Notes: generated from the sequence alone by a model not told the origin. DNA of 64,000 nucleotides from Euptelea pleiosperma (GCA_035048495.1 CM068541.1:16499929-16563928); one strand, 5' to 3'. Numbered from the stretch's first letter, positions 20,438-32,204 are shown. Numbers and translations: made by a program.

Positions 20438-21770
20438 CTACCTCTCTTCATTACTACTCTCCCCCTGAAGAGAGGTGGGAGAGAAAAAAGAAAGCTCCTC
20501 ACGGAATGCGATATCCATGCATACAAACTTCTTCCCAGAGGATGGATGGTAACACTTGTACCCTTTATGGGTAGAGGAGTAACCGAGAAAGACGCACTTG
20601 AGTGCTTTGGGATCTAGTTTGGTGCGATGAGGACCAAGGATATGTACATAACATACACACCCAAAGATGCGAGGAGGAACAGAGAAAAGAGGAGAATCAG
20701 GGGAAAGAAGCTGAAGAGGAGATTTAAAATTGAGAACACGAGAGGGTATTCCGTTACTCAAGTAGGCATCCGTCAACACAGCATCTGACCAATAGGTCTT
20801 GGGACATGAGAGCCAATCAAAAGAGATCTAGCTATCTCAGTCAAATGTCGCATTTTTCTCTCAGCTACATCATTCTGTTGAGGGGTGTAGCTACAAGAAT
20901 TTTGATGACAAATCCCATGGTCAAGAAAGTAGTGTTGAAGGCCCCCAAACATATATTCTCCACCCTGGTCAGTACGAAGAACTTGATGGAGATACCATAC
21001 TGGGTTTGGATCATCTTATGAAAACCCTGAAAGATGGAATGAGCTTTATCCTTGGTTTTCATGAGATAAACCCATGTACACCTAGTATGATCATCAACAA
21101 AGGAAATGAAGTAACAGAAGCCAAAGATAGAAGTAGTTGGGGAAGGTCCCCATACATCAGAATGCACAATGTCAAAACAAGTAGAACTTCCATTACCCCT
21201 GGAGGGATAATTTGATCTACAATGCTTGGAGAGCTCACATGTCTCACGGTGTAAAGTAGAAAAGGAAACATAAGTAAACAAACTAGGGAATAAAAGTTTC
21301 AAATACTGAAAAGAGACATGCCCCAGACGAGCATGCCAGTTCAAAACAACATTTATCCTACTACTACTACTACTACTACTAGCAGAAGACTGTAGTGCTG
21401 TGGGCTCAGGAAGGTGTCCATCCAGAAGGTAGAGGCCATTAGCTTCATGTCCAGTGCCAATCGTCCTCCTCGTCTCTAGGTCCTGAAAGACACAAGAAGT
21501 AGGGAAAAAAGTGACACTGCAGTTTAGGGTTTTAGTCAAAGCACTACCAGAAAGTAGGTTAGAAGTAAATCTGGGAACATGCAAAACAGATGAAAGAAGC
21601 AATTGGGGAGAGGAAAGGATATTCCCTTTCCCAGACACAGAAGATAAGGTGCCATCAGCTGTCTTCACCTTATCACGGCCAGAACAGATAGTATAACTGG
21701 AAAATAAGGAAGACATGCCCGTCATGTGTTCTGAAGCCCCAGAATCAATGATCAAGTGGGATTGGACAAT
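20438..21770 (-). pseudogene. Copia C protease and integrase
   Basis: The minus strand reads IIDSGASEHMTGMSSL (protease active-site DSG) from about 21755, then the pre-integrase stretch QDLETRRTIGTGHEANGLY, the zinc region WHARLGHVSF with CELSKH, and the integrase core HSDVWGPSPTT and FVDDHTRCTWVYL. The core glutamate region is lost in a shift near 20870. The next open piece (20779-20438) holds FGCVCYVH, LDPKALKCVFLGYSSTHKGY and the integrase tail. The protein would cut the polyprotein and insert the cDNA. Confidence 0.9.
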
Positions 21771-22969
21771 GGAAGAGACACGTGATGAGCAGGTTTAGGG
21801 TTACCTAACTGGGCAAAGGAGGTAGACGATGTGGCAGAAGGACCATCCAGCTGCTGAAGCAAGCGTCGAAGGCCTGCAAGCTCTATGGCTAAGATACCAC
21901 CAGTCGGAGAGATAGTCAGAGATTGTCTAGGAGGTGCTAAATCCGAAGTATCTACACTGGTAGTATGAGCACCAAAAGACCCTGGCTGGCTAGGGCATCC
22001 ATGTAACTTCCAACATTTGGCACGCACATGCCCTAACTTGCCACAGAAATTGCACTTGGGCCTCTCTTTAGTCGAGGACTTCCCAGAAGAAGGTCCAGTA
22101 TGAGCATAGGATGGAGCTGAGACAGGAGTCTGATAAGATGAGCCTCTCTGAGGCTGCTGTGACTGCTGAGGCTGATAAGTAGGAGAAGCAGCTAGCGCTA
22201 ATCGCTTTGGAAGGAGATGCTCACTCTGAAGAGAGATCCGCCTACTCTCTTCACTCTGAAGATAGGCGTAAACCTCACTGAGAGAGGGAAGATCCACCCT
22301 ACTACTCAAGATCTAAACACGAGCCAGCTCATAAGAAGGATTGAGGCCTGCAAGAAAATCAAAGATTCGGCCCTTCTCTATATATCGACGCAAGGGTGCA
22401 ATCTTTGAGGGATTGAGAGGCTGGTAGGAGAAATAATGATCAAGCTCCTGCCATAAGGTACGAAGAGCAGTACAGTATTGAGAAAGAGACTTCTCCCCTC
22501 GCCGGAAGTGGGAGATAGTCTGTCGCAACTGAAATGCTCGTCCATCGTTCTGCTGCTGCGAATAAGTCTTCTCAGTGATCTCCCAAATCTCTTGCGCTGT
22601 ACGCATGAATAAGAAACTCTCACTGATATCAGGTTCCATAGAGTTGAGGAGCCATGACATGACAGTAAGATTATCTGTCTGCCACAGTCGATAAAAGGGA
22701 TCAGATCTAGGAGGCTCAACCATATCTCCTGTAGTGTGGCCAGGTTAACCACGGCCCCCAATGAACAACCGTGTAGCCTGAGCCGAGCGTAAGTAGTTCT
22801 TGCCATCTAACTTCATTGAGGTGATCTGCAAACTTGGGTTCTCATAGGCTAAGTGCTGCACTATAGGGCCTCCAACTCCACTGAAGGGAACTTCTGTGCT
22901 CACGTCTGACCCGGATGGAGAAACCAAGGAAGGTGGAGGAACCACGGGAGGTGGTGGAGGATCTGCCAT
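21752..22969 (-). pseudogene. Copia C gag
   Basis: ATG at 22969 opens MADPPPPPVVPPPS, then MKLDGKNYLRSAQATRLFIG and a stop. The frame resumes with MVEPPRSDPFYRLWQTDN, WLLNSMEPDISESFLFM, FDFLAGLNPSYELARV, another stop, then LPSLSEVYAYLQSEESRR. The CCHC knuckle is intact (C-N-F-C-G-K-L-G-H-V-R-A-K-C, about 22055-22014). The frame ends QLGNPKPAHHVSLPLSNPT with a stop. Two in-frame stops separate three open stretches, so gag is broken, although the decay is light. Confidence 0.9.
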
Positions 22970-23678
22970 GAAGAACTATGGATACGGCCAGATCTAGGTC
23001 CAGAGAGGGCTAAAAAACCACGTCGACGGTCAAGAAATCATCCAAATAGATCCTAATAGGCATGTAGGACCCAAAAAATTCTCCCAAAATAATCAAGAAC
23101 ACCCATATGAACACCAAAAAGTGGTGTATAAGAGGCTTGATTAAGACGAAAGGCTAGATATAGGGGCAAAACAACTGCCAAAGGCCAGCATACCACTGTA
23201 GAAACGATATAGGGTTGATATTGGAAGAAATTGGACCAAGCCGATGGTCAATTTGGGCAAAAAACCCACCGGTGGTACTACTAGGGAGAAAACGACTCCC
23301 ACAAACCTCAATACTCGATCAAATCATGCGAGTGAGGTGTCTCCATGTCCGTTAAAATAGGGGGGACTAGATCGAAGCAACAAATCCCCCTAAGAAGTTC
23401 ATTAAAAAGGCGAAAATCGAGCTGGTTCAAAATCTGAGTTTTTTCAAAAAAACTCGAGAACAACCAAAAAATACCTCAAATGGATCCAAAAAAACCCCAA
23501 AAAATAACCAAAAAACAGGGAAAAATATTCTCTACCAAGAGGTGAAGTTTTAGACGACCTCGATTTTCGTGTCCATATGGCTAATGATGTCAGTCGTACG
23601 GTCAGATGACGTCAGTAGGAGTCAGATTGCCCCTGGTTCGTCTTAAAAAATGCTCTGGCAAGCCTCAACGGCGGATGG

Positions 23679-23690
23679 CTCTGATACCAA
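23679..23690 (-). other. Primer binding site of copia C (tRNA-iMet)
   Basis: The plus strand GCTCTGATACCA is TGGTATCAGAGC on the minus strand, an exact match to the common plant copia PBS. It lies 3-4 bases from the end of the shortened 5' LTR. Confidence 0.9.
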
Positions 23691-23693
23691 GGA

Positions 23694-23839
23694 TGTCAAT
23701 TGTGCTTAATTCACAATGACCCCATAAATCTTTTTTATATAAAGGGTTACATAAAAGAGACAAGTATACCCCTCATAAGAGGTATTTACAGAACTACCCC
23801 TATACAAGATAAATACGTATTTCTACGTATCTGATAACA
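23694..23839 (-). repeat. 5' LTR of copia C, lacking U5
   Basis: It matches 18393-18538 with few differences. On the PBS side the match to the other LTR ends at AAGGA, where this copy runs into the PBS and the 3' LTR continues for about 76 bases. Deletion of U5 between AAGGA repeats would explain this. Confidence 0.85.
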
Positions 23840-26800
23840 TTTTTTACCCGTACGACTGTCGTTCTTTCACATCGCTTCATCTCCCTACCCAAAGAAAGAA
23901 GCATCTCCGTTACCGAAGAAAGAAAGTCTCCCTCGCTGAACCGTCACCGTTCTCACACATCTCTCTTTCTCGCTTGCAATAGCAACCATTGTCTCTCTCT
24001 CACAGCCGCTCTCAAGGTATGCCTCTCTCCAAACCCCCCTCCCCCTCTCTCTCTCTCTCTCCCTCTCCATGGTGGTTTTGATTTGGGAGTTTGCAATGGT
24101 TTTTTTTTTGTGTTCACAACATCATTTGGGCCATCTTAATCTGCTTGCACATGGGGTTTTGTTAAGTTCCGTGCTCATGCTTTAGGGTTTCTTCAACTTT
24201 GCCATTTGATTTCTTCAGTTGCAAATTCAGAAGGTTGGTTGCTAACTTTATTCTCCAGATATTCGTAGGGGGCTTGGTTCAGTAAATTAAAGGTGAAGAG
24301 AACACATCCATTTGGGGTTTTGTGGATTTCTGTTCCAAGATCTGTCCCCTTCTATCTCGGCTTACTTTTTCTTGAAATTTAGTGTATATGCCAATTCATA
24401 TGGTGGGTTAGCTTGCTTTTTGATTTGGAGTTCAAAAATGGGTCAGGATCGGGGGGTTCTTTTTGTGACATCCATCGCCTAAAAATAACAGCGTGATTGT
24501 TTGGCCCATCCCTATGCGGACCTACTGATTGGTGATTTTGTGGGAGTAGAGTTTCATGAATTTTTGGGGAGCAAGGTTACATGGGCTTTTTTATGTTTGG
24601 ATTAATTTTCATGTTTTTTTCTTAAAAAAATATTGTTCAATCTCTATTTTGTTCGTGGATTCGATCGAACTCTCTATGCCACAAGTAGTCACGAGTTATT
24701 CAAAAATTAGATTGCTTATTTGTCTTCTTTGACATTATCTGTTTCTCATGGGAATGGTTTGGGCTTGGGGTTGGTTGTTTGGGTTTTTGTCGTTTGGGTT
24801 TGAATTTGCAATTTTTTTGGTACATTGCATATGTTCTTTTTGAATTTGAAGTTGAATCAGTCTCTTGGATTTGAAAGGGTTTTGAATTGAAAATGAATTT
24901 TGCTAGATTTGCTATGTCAAAATGCGTCTTTGCTAAGAAAGATAAACACACATTTACATTTTGAAAACTTATACATGCTTGTGCCTATATAAAGAGGAAA
25001 AATATTATGTACCTAATTTGATGTACCTATGTAGGTACCTAATTTGATGTACGAAGTATTGATTTTTAAATATGGTTTTGTTGCTGAAATATGCTCCTAT
25101 CCTTAGCATTGAGATGATCATCTAGAAATAATGGCAGTGGGTGTGTTTGAGGGTTTCTTATGCGGGTGATGAGGTTTGTTTTGTCTATAGTTAAAATTGG
25201 GTTGTTGTTATAGAGAGTAATAATGGAGTTTGAGGCTTTACATTGGTTCTGCTATGATAATTCCATCTGAAGGGGGCGTAAGAATTTTGTGGGTATGTTA
25301 GATCTATGCTTCAATGGCTAGATAATCTATCTTACTGGCTTTTTTTGGGTCTATTTGTTTAGAACATGTGTTTCTAGATGCATTTTGAAACAAAATTTGA
25401 CTTCAATGAGCCAATTGCTTCCCTTCACAAATGCTTTGAGGAATTGGATGTTTATCATGAGGAAATTAATATCAAACATTCTCTGGTTGATAAGATCCAA
25501 CACACACCAATCAGACTGATTTTTGGCCCATCCTTAGGTTGACCTATAGACCAAAATTCAGCCTGATTGACAGTTGGATTTTATACCACCGATTAGGATG
25601 ATGTTTGGGCCATTCCTAGATGGACTTACAAACCAAAATTCAGCTTGATTGGTGAGTTTTAAGCATTGCATTTTCTTGCCATTAATTCAGCCTAAGTTTC
25701 TTGCAAAGAGAAATATTGTCGGTGCTAGACAGGGATGAAACCAAAGGCAAGCTCATCTTGAAGCCAATAATATAGTTCTAAATTTGGAGAGTTGCTAATG
25801 TACTGTTTTACGTGCTTGGTTCATTATTTATTCTTTCATGTGCATAATATGGTATCATTCTGGTTCGGATGGACTTTTAGAGAGTAATTGAAATTAGATT
25901 AAATATTAGAATCTTGATATGCAGGTGCTCTTTTTTTTGCTATTTGGAATTTCCTTAGCTTCTGGGTTGTTTTTATCATACCTCTTCTTTGACTTCCCTT
26001 ATTGGGTTCAACAAGGGAACCCATATTTTCAGTAATTTTGAAAATTGTCACGGGTTTTGTTCCAATCTATTCTATTTTGACAACATGCAGGTACTTGTAC
26101 GGCATACAAAAATTAGAGAAGTTAATCACTTTGCGATGCCGTCACCGACATCAATAAGGTATTTTACTTTTCCCATTTCATCATCATCGTTTCTCTTGTT
26201 GTTTTATGTTTTCATTTTAGCATTTTGGTCTATTCAACACTTGAAACCCTATGCTCACCAGCCTCACCCTCCACCATTGCGGCAAGTTTCAGTATAGTAG
26301 CCCTCCACCAAGTGGCAGATGTTTAGATTATGTTATGTTAGTTCGTTTTTTTTTCATTTTTGGAGCTTTTGCCTTTAGTGCTTCTCACTCTTGGTTGTTT
26401 GTAGGTGTGTGATCTATTGTGTGTGACACGATGGTTGAAGCTCAATAAGGTATTTCACTTTTCCAATTTCATCATCATTTCTCTTGCTACTTTGTGTTTA
26501 GCTTCGTTTATGGGACTGTAGATCCATTGTTTATCTTGCGTGGCTGCCCATTTGGCACATACTACCTGTCCAGCACACTATTACACATATGTCACAATTG
26601 ATCAAATGAAAATCTCTCCCGGGAGGAATTTGATTCAAATTTTTCTTTTCTTAAAACTTCATAACAGCTTAGACATTAAAATAGAACCTATTAGACTAAC
26701 TTAGCTGCTAGATACCTTTTCAAGAGGCTCCGCAGGGATGCGTGGGTTGAAAAATCCATATTGGCAGTGGAATTAATGTGGGTAATACCCATTTGCGAGT

Positions 26801-27060
26801 GAGTGTAACAATTTAGTGCCTGATGGGCATGGTCATGAACCACCAAAGAGGTATTTCTCTCTCCTTTTAACCTTCTGTGACGACTGCTAATGACGACTGT
26901 TCATGCAACTACACATCTCTCTCTCTTTAATATATATCACACACACAGCATATGCACTCACATGATGTCTATGTGCATTGGATGCTTTGTCAGGGAGTGC
27001 CGTAGGCACGGGTAACGACTAGTGTATATATGTAGGACGAAGGTTGTCCCCCAACTTATC
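23840..27060. other. Intronic sequence with MITE scraps and a local duplication
   Basis: No gene was recognised. 23840-24062 is CT-rich. 24470-24535 and 25500-25660 contain family-P MITE phrases (TTTGGCCCATCC, GGACTTACAAACCAAAATTC). About 70 bases at 26145-26215 (TCAATAAGGTATTTTACTTTTCC) recur at 26440-26505. A (CT)/(CA) rich patch lies near 26915-26950. Confidence 0.5.
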
Positions 27061-30000
27061 TTTTTTTTTTTTTTGATAAGTCAAAGATGAAATATATTAA
27101 AGCAGGAGATCGAGAAGATCTCAAAGTTCAAACACAGGACCAAAATAAGAACAAAACAACCAAAAAAACCAAAAACCACCTAACTACTCAACAAGGTATC
27201 AAAACGAAACACCATATCGGAAAAGAAACAACCCCTCATTACAGATGCAGCTCCACCCCAACTATATATGAAAGCCTTGATGCCAATGATAATCTCCTAA
27301 AGTGTTTGTTCTACTCCCCTAAAAATCCTGTTGTTTCTCTCTTGCCATAATCCCCAAATAACCGCACACGGTAACATCCTCCAAAGGATCTTTCCTCTAT
27401 CGGAGAGTTTGATCATTGGCCATCCACCCAACAATGACCCGATCTTCTCCGGCATAACCCAAGATAGGTCAACCTGCACCAAAAAGTATGACCAAATCTA
27501 TGATGCTAAAACACAAGTAAAAAAAGGTGATCTGTGTTTTCCCCATTGGACTTGCACATAGAACAGAAGTTAATCATAATCCATTTTCGTACAATCAGAT
27601 TTTCCATAGTAAGTATTTTGTTTAGGGATGAGGTCCAGGCAAAGAAGCGAATTTTAGATGGCACCTTGACTTTCCAGATATTAAGGCTCAAATGCAAGGT
27701 TGGTTGAGATGGATTCATACTAGGATTAGACAAGGTTTCATAGAGAGATTTGACCAAGAAACGTCCATCTTTGGAATGGACCCAGCAGAGATAGTCTTCC
27801 TCCAAGGATGTGACTATATGATTTTGCATAAAATCCATCAAGAATGCCAGCTACTCTTTCTCCCATTCTAGGAGGTTTCTTCTGAAACCTAAATCCCAAG
27901 ACCTTTCCTGATCTGTGTGTGTAATAAATGAAACAATAAAATTGCCTTTCTTTTGAGATAGAGAGTATAGATGCGGGTACACCTCCATAAGACATCGATC
28001 ACCACACTAGATATCCTCCCAGAATCTAATCCTAGAACCGTCCCCCAACACTTTCCTTGTCCCCTCTAAGACTTTCTCCTTACTTTTAGTATCCATTTCC
28101 AAACCCCACACCCAAATGACAGGCTAGACTCTCTGGAGGCCCAACCTCCCGATTCCTCACCGAACTTACCTAGGATCACCAATCCCCACAAGGCTTTCCT
28201 TTCCTTCCAGAACCTCCAGATCCATTTGCCTAGCAAAGCTTGATTCATCTTTCTAATTCTCCTACATCCTAACCCCCCTTGCTTCATTGAAAGACATACT
28301 TGATCCCATTTCTCCAGGTGATATCGAAACGAGTTGTTCTCCTTATCATGCCATAGAAAATTTCTCATCATTCTTTCTATCTTTTCCTCCACTTCTACCG
28401 GGACTGAGAACAAAGACATAAAGTATACTGGGATGCTCGAGAGTGTGCTTTTTATTAGAACCATTTTACCTCCTTTAGACAGATATATCCCTTGCCATTT
28501 TGTCAATCTCCTACGGATCCTCTCAATCACTAAGTTCCAGATGGATTTGGATTTATACGGAGCCCCCAAGGGAAGACCTAAATATGTAGTGGGTAGGGTA
28601 GTAGTTGTGCATGCTAAAATCCTGGCCAAAGCCTCTAATTCCCCCACTTCCCCTATGCTCATTACCTTGTTCTTCTTAAAATTGACCTTTAAACCAGAGC
28701 AAACTTCAAAGCAACACAAGAGACATTTTAGTAACGTCAACTGTCTCCTAGATCCCGATGAAAAAATCAGGGTGTCATCTGCAAACTGGAGGTGAGAAAT
28801 CTCAATCCCCTCATTATCTGCTCTAAAACCCGAAAGTGCACCGATCGATACCCCTCTGGCTATCATCCTCCCAAGCGCCTCTATGACCATAATTAAGAGG
28901 AAAGGGGACAGTGGGTCTCCCTGTCTCAATTCCCTAGAGCTCTTGAAATGCCCTGAAGGCGAACCGTTGATGAGGACTGACAAGTGTGGAGACTCACACA
29001 TTTGCTCATCCAAACTCTTCATTTATAACCAAATCCCATTATCCACATCATGTAATCCAAAAATTCCCAATTCACATGGCCATATGCCTTTTCTAGGTCT
29101 ATTTTGCATACTATCCCCGGTCCTCCCGATCTACACCTAGAGTCTATGCACTCATTGGCAATCATCACACCATCTAGGATTTGCCTACCCTTCACAAAAG
29201 CTCCTTGTTCTCCTGATATAACCTCACTCATCACCTTCTTAAGACGAGATGCTAGAACGTTTGCCACTATCTTATAAGTGCCTCCTACTAGACTGATAGG
29301 TCTAAAATCTTTGATATCAGAAGCTCCTTGAGCTTTAGGGATGAGGGCAATGAAAGTTTGGTTACTTCAAATGTCTAAAAAAATCTTAGCATGACGTTCC
29401 TCAAAAACCTTCATCAAGTCTGATTTTACTATCTCCCAACACTCTTCAAAAAACGCCATCGAAAATCCATCTGGGCCTGGGGCTTTATCACATGATAGTT
29501 CGAAAACTGAAGCCCTCACTTCCTCACTGAAAGAATTTCCAAGTTTCTTTTTGATGCCTCACTGATACTATCAAAATGTAGTCCGTCTAGTTTGGGCAGT
29601 TCCATTGCGGACTCTGAGTAAAGACTCGAGTAGAATTGAGCTAAGATCTTCTTCTGTTAAGATCTTATCCCCGATTTGTATGGAGGAGATACAATTATTT
29701 CTTCTATTTTGGTTGGCAGTCTTGTGGAAATATCTTGTATTATTGTCGCCCTCTTTTAGCCATTTCACTTTCGACATTTGTCTCCATTTTATTTCCTCCA
29801 GAGACGCCCACTTCTGAAATTCCTTTTTAAGTTCTTCTCTTTCAACCTTCTCTTCAATTTCAATCTCTTCCTACTCTTCCTTTTTGTCAATTCCGCTGAT
29901 TTTATCCAAAAATTCTTTCATTTTTGCTTCCACCTTGCCAAACTCTAAGATGTTCCATTCTTTCAATTTGACTTTGAGGCTTTTAAGTTTACTTCTAAGC

Positions 30001-30237
30001 ACATATCCTGCCCCACCTTCGAACTTGAAGGACTCCCACCATATATTTTACTTTGTCTTTGAAACCATCGCTTGTCAACCACATATTTTCAAATCTAAAA
30101 GGTATTGGTTTCTGATTAAAAGCCCCACAATCCAAAGTGATAGGTCTATGATCGGATATGACTCTAGAGAGGCTCTTTTGGACTACCCTAGGGAAGAGGT
30201 CATCCCAGTCTTTGTCCAGATCTTCCCGTCCATCTAA
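27061..30237 (-). mobile_element. LINE (L1 type), 5'-truncated in the endonuclease
   Basis: A T run at 27061-27074 followed by GATAAGTCAAAGATG is the inverted poly(A) tail and the typical plant LINE 3' end. Reading leftward on the minus strand from 30237 gives the last endonuclease motif (SDHRPITLD, near 30135-30165), a linker (WLKEGDNNTRYFHK), RT and the C-terminal zinc domain. The 5' part of ORF2 and all of ORF1 are missing. It lies in the host gene intron in the gene's direction. No convincing TSD was seen. Confidence 0.9.
27297..29777 (-). pseudogene. LINE ORF2 remnant: RT and zinc-binding C-terminus
   Basis: From 29777 down: KVKWLKEGDNNTRYFHK, a gap with stops, [56 protein letters not shown], then a 318-codon open stretch (29022-28066) with [34 protein letters not shown], the catalytic FADD at 28785-28774, NFKKNKVMSIGEVGELE and YLGLPLGAPYKSKSIW. 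The C-terminal zinc part (KIRFFAWTSSLNKILTMENL, then CSMCKSNGENTDHLF) lies near 27670-27510. At least four stops or shifts break it. The RT core itself is intact. Confidence 0.92.
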
Positions 30238-30971
30238 TTTGGACGGTCGGATCTAACCCACTTCAAATGTCTCCCGCTCTCCACCCTCTCTCGCTGCAAC
30301 CACCCACTTACCCCACTCATTTTGCTTCTCTCGCGCTCACTGCATCCACCCACCTACCCCCACTTAGCCCGCTCATTTTGCCTCTCTCTCTCTCTCTCAC
30401 GCGTGCAAGCTCCTCGCCTTCTCTCTCTCTCTCATATGAAGCACCATACGAAGAAGACCAAGAAGATCGTCATCATCACACTGTCTCTAAGGTATGCTTC
30501 TGCAAACCTCACCGGTCTCTCATGATTGGTGGTTTCTAACCGTCATCAATTGAGGGTGATTTTCAACCGTGGCAATCAGGCTGATTTTTGAGGTCTATGC
30601 TCATGTACATGTGGAAAGGATTGTAAATTATGTATTTCTGCATCGTACTATATCAAAAAACTACTCGACATGATAAAGGTTCTCTACGGGTTTTATCCCG
30701 CCTAAATTGAGAAAACTTCCACCTTTTTCTAATCTTCCAGAAACCCAATTCTTCAAATATGGAAATGCACAAAATCCTATTTCAATTTTCAACACCCATT
30801 TTTATTCCCTGATCATTAGAACTGTTCCAGACTAACAGGAATATTACCAAACAGTTGGAAGAAAGTAAGAGCAGTAACAAACATGAAATACAATAGAAAC
30901 TGATTGCATGAAATTAATGAATGGTAGGGCAAATGGGTTTTGATGTTTTCAAAGAAGAGAGAGAATTACAC
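30238..30971. other. CT-rich and AT-rich intron sequence near exon 1
   Basis: 30260-30500 is CT-rich with (TC) runs, and 30500-30970 is mixed sequence without repeats I recognise. A GT-like splice motif (AAGGTATGC) at 30488 recalls one at 24013, but no ORF supports an exon. Confidence 0.4.
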
Positions 30972-31125
30972 CTTTCGCTCTTGTTTTCTCTGATTCAATG
31001 TGAAGTTGGTCGAGTTGGGTCCGTAATTGCTCTGTATTGCTCATGTTGGCAGCCATGAATACAGTCCTCCTTAGAGGAGGTCGGCAGGGAACAGCAATTG
31101 CTGCAGAATTCAAAACATAAGCCAT
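30972..31125 (-). CDS. Host gene exon 1: start codon and transit-like N-terminus
   Basis: ATG at 31125 opens MAYVLNSAAIAVPCRPPLRR, then TVFMAANMSNTEQ, LRTQLDQLHIESEKTRAK, 51 codons plus one base, ending at a donor AAAG/GTGTAA. Residues 1-28 are rich in Ala, Arg and Ser/Thr with no acidic residue, as in chloroplast transit peptides. The heptad-like part leads into exon 2. The split codon G/CA gives Ala, and the joined phase is correct, which ties this exon to the one at 15099-15298 about 15.7 kb away. A (GA)n tract lies just before the ATG. Inner Met codons at residues 24 and 28 are weaker start options, because they would drop the transit-like part. The long intron is inference from phase and family pattern. 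Confidence 0.8.
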
Positions 31126-31400
31126 CTCTCTCTCTCTCTCTCCACCAAGGGGCGGCGTGGTTCATTCCATTAAAGGGAGAAGGATATCTAAGGCAGCCAT
31201 CTGGTAGTTTCAAATCCTCTGCGGAGCGTGGGACCCGACCACTTGATTGGTCTGACACATGAGATTGTCTATGCCCAACACTTTTATGATCGCGTGATCA
31301 TGACCATCCATTTTATTTTTGCTTCGGGGGTTTTCCGGTTTCTTTTTCTGATAACCGAGAAAATGTAATTGAATTGCCTTCTGCGTTGTTAATTGGTCGA
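31126..31400 (-). promoter_or_regulatory. Probable leader and promoter region of the host gene
   Basis: Immediately upstream of the ATG (minus strand) is a (GA)n tract (31126-31142), common in plant 5' leaders. Further up, CCAATCAAGTGG (reverse of about 31232-31245) could be a CCAAT-type element. No TATA box is clear. An upstream ATG around 31197 would open a short reading frame that overlaps the leader. This is inference from position. Confidence 0.4.
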
Positions 31401-31459
31401 TGGTGGGTCCCACTCAAGTGCATGTTGATTACGTTGATAATATGATCGAATGGTCATCG

Positions 31460-31750
31460 AAATCGTTGATGATGGACGTCCCTCATCAACGTGTCATGAT
31501 TCATGACAGACCAGGGTATGAGCCACGTGGGACCACTGACCGTATTGATGTTTGTCCCATCCTTAGGTGGCCTTACGAAACAAATTGGCGTGATTAGTGA
31601 TTTATAACCGTTGGATTGAAGTCTTTTTCAGGGGTGTATTTTTAACTGTGGGGTACTCAGATCCAAAGATTAGAAGTCACTAATCATGATGATTTTTGTA
31701 TGTAGGTCAGTAGGTCCACCTAAGGATGGGCCAAACATCCATACGGTCGG
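31460..31750. mobile_element. Palindromic MITE (family P), partial copy 2
   Basis: GATGATGGACGTCCCTCATC, ATGAGCCACGTGGGACC, GATTAGTGATTTATAACCG on the left and AGTCACTAATCATGATG, GGATGGGCCAAACATCCATA on the right are family-P half-sites in inverted order. The right end is overwritten by a duplicated unit from 31746. Confidence 0.7.
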
Positions 31751-32060
31751 GGACAAATCTAGTCTGCAACTGTTTTCAGACTTAAAAGTATGTAAACATC
31801 GTCAGTACTGTTGGATGTCCCTTGAAAAATGTGTTATTACAGTGTTTTCAAAAAAAATTATTTTATAAATTAAAAACACGTTATTCAATGAGCATTCAAC
31901 GGTGGATACAATGTTTACTTATAGCACACTATTAGAGACCACTGACCGTGGGACAAATCTAGTCTGCAACTGTTTGCATACTTTTAAGTACGAAAACATT
32001 CGTCAGTACTGTTGGATGTCCCTTGAAAAACGTGTTATTTCCGTGTTTTCAAAAAGAATT
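31746..32060 (+). repeat. Direct duplication of about 107 bp, spaced 204 bp
   Basis: GGGACAAATCTAGTCTGCAA ... CAGTACTGTTGGATGTCCC ... GTGTTTTCAAAAA occurs at about 31748-31855 and 31952-32058. The stretch between holds GAGACCACTGACCG, a family-P phrase, so the duplication grew inside or next to a MITE. Confidence 0.8.
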
Positions 32061-32204
32061 AGAGCTGGTCGGTCCCACATCCCTCTGGCAAATATCAGAC
32101 AGCCAGTCAGGGAGTGGGTTCCACACTTCCGCCACCAAAAAAAACAAGTATTCCAAAAATTTTCCTCACCGGCAATGGGATCAGCCACCAAGTTCGTCTC
32201 CTAG

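Larger units (their letters stand above)
18317..23839 (-). mobile_element. Copia element C, near full length
   Basis: On the minus strand the order is 5' LTR (23839-23694), PBS, gag, protease, integrase, RT, RNase H, PPT and 3' LTR (18538-18317). Flanks are TTTTT on both sides (18312-18316 and 23840-23844), compatible with a TSD but low in information. The 5' LTR lacks the U5 end. All domains are present in the right order, but stops (TAA or TAG after FIGGRG, LARV and LPLSNPT) and frameshifts inactivate it. The RT site is changed (YVDN). It lies in the large intron of the host gene, in the same direction. Confidence 0.9.
15299..30971 (-). other. Inferred 15.7-kb intron of the host gene, filled with transposons
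   Basis: Donor GTGTAA at 30971 and acceptor TACAG at 15299 bound a single intron if the model is right. It contains a Ty3-like relic, a hAT-like element, copia C, a LINE and smaller repeats, all without a recognisable missing exon. Copia C and the LINE at 27061-30237 lie in the same direction as the gene, so their poly(A) signals would be in sense and must be bypassed in splicing. Confidence 0.7.

Noticed and set aside
26080..26160. Possible exon VLVRHTKIREVNHFAMPSPT between an AG and a GT
   Set aside because: Too short, no recognised family, and the GT border is part of a local duplication. Listed only as a weak finding.
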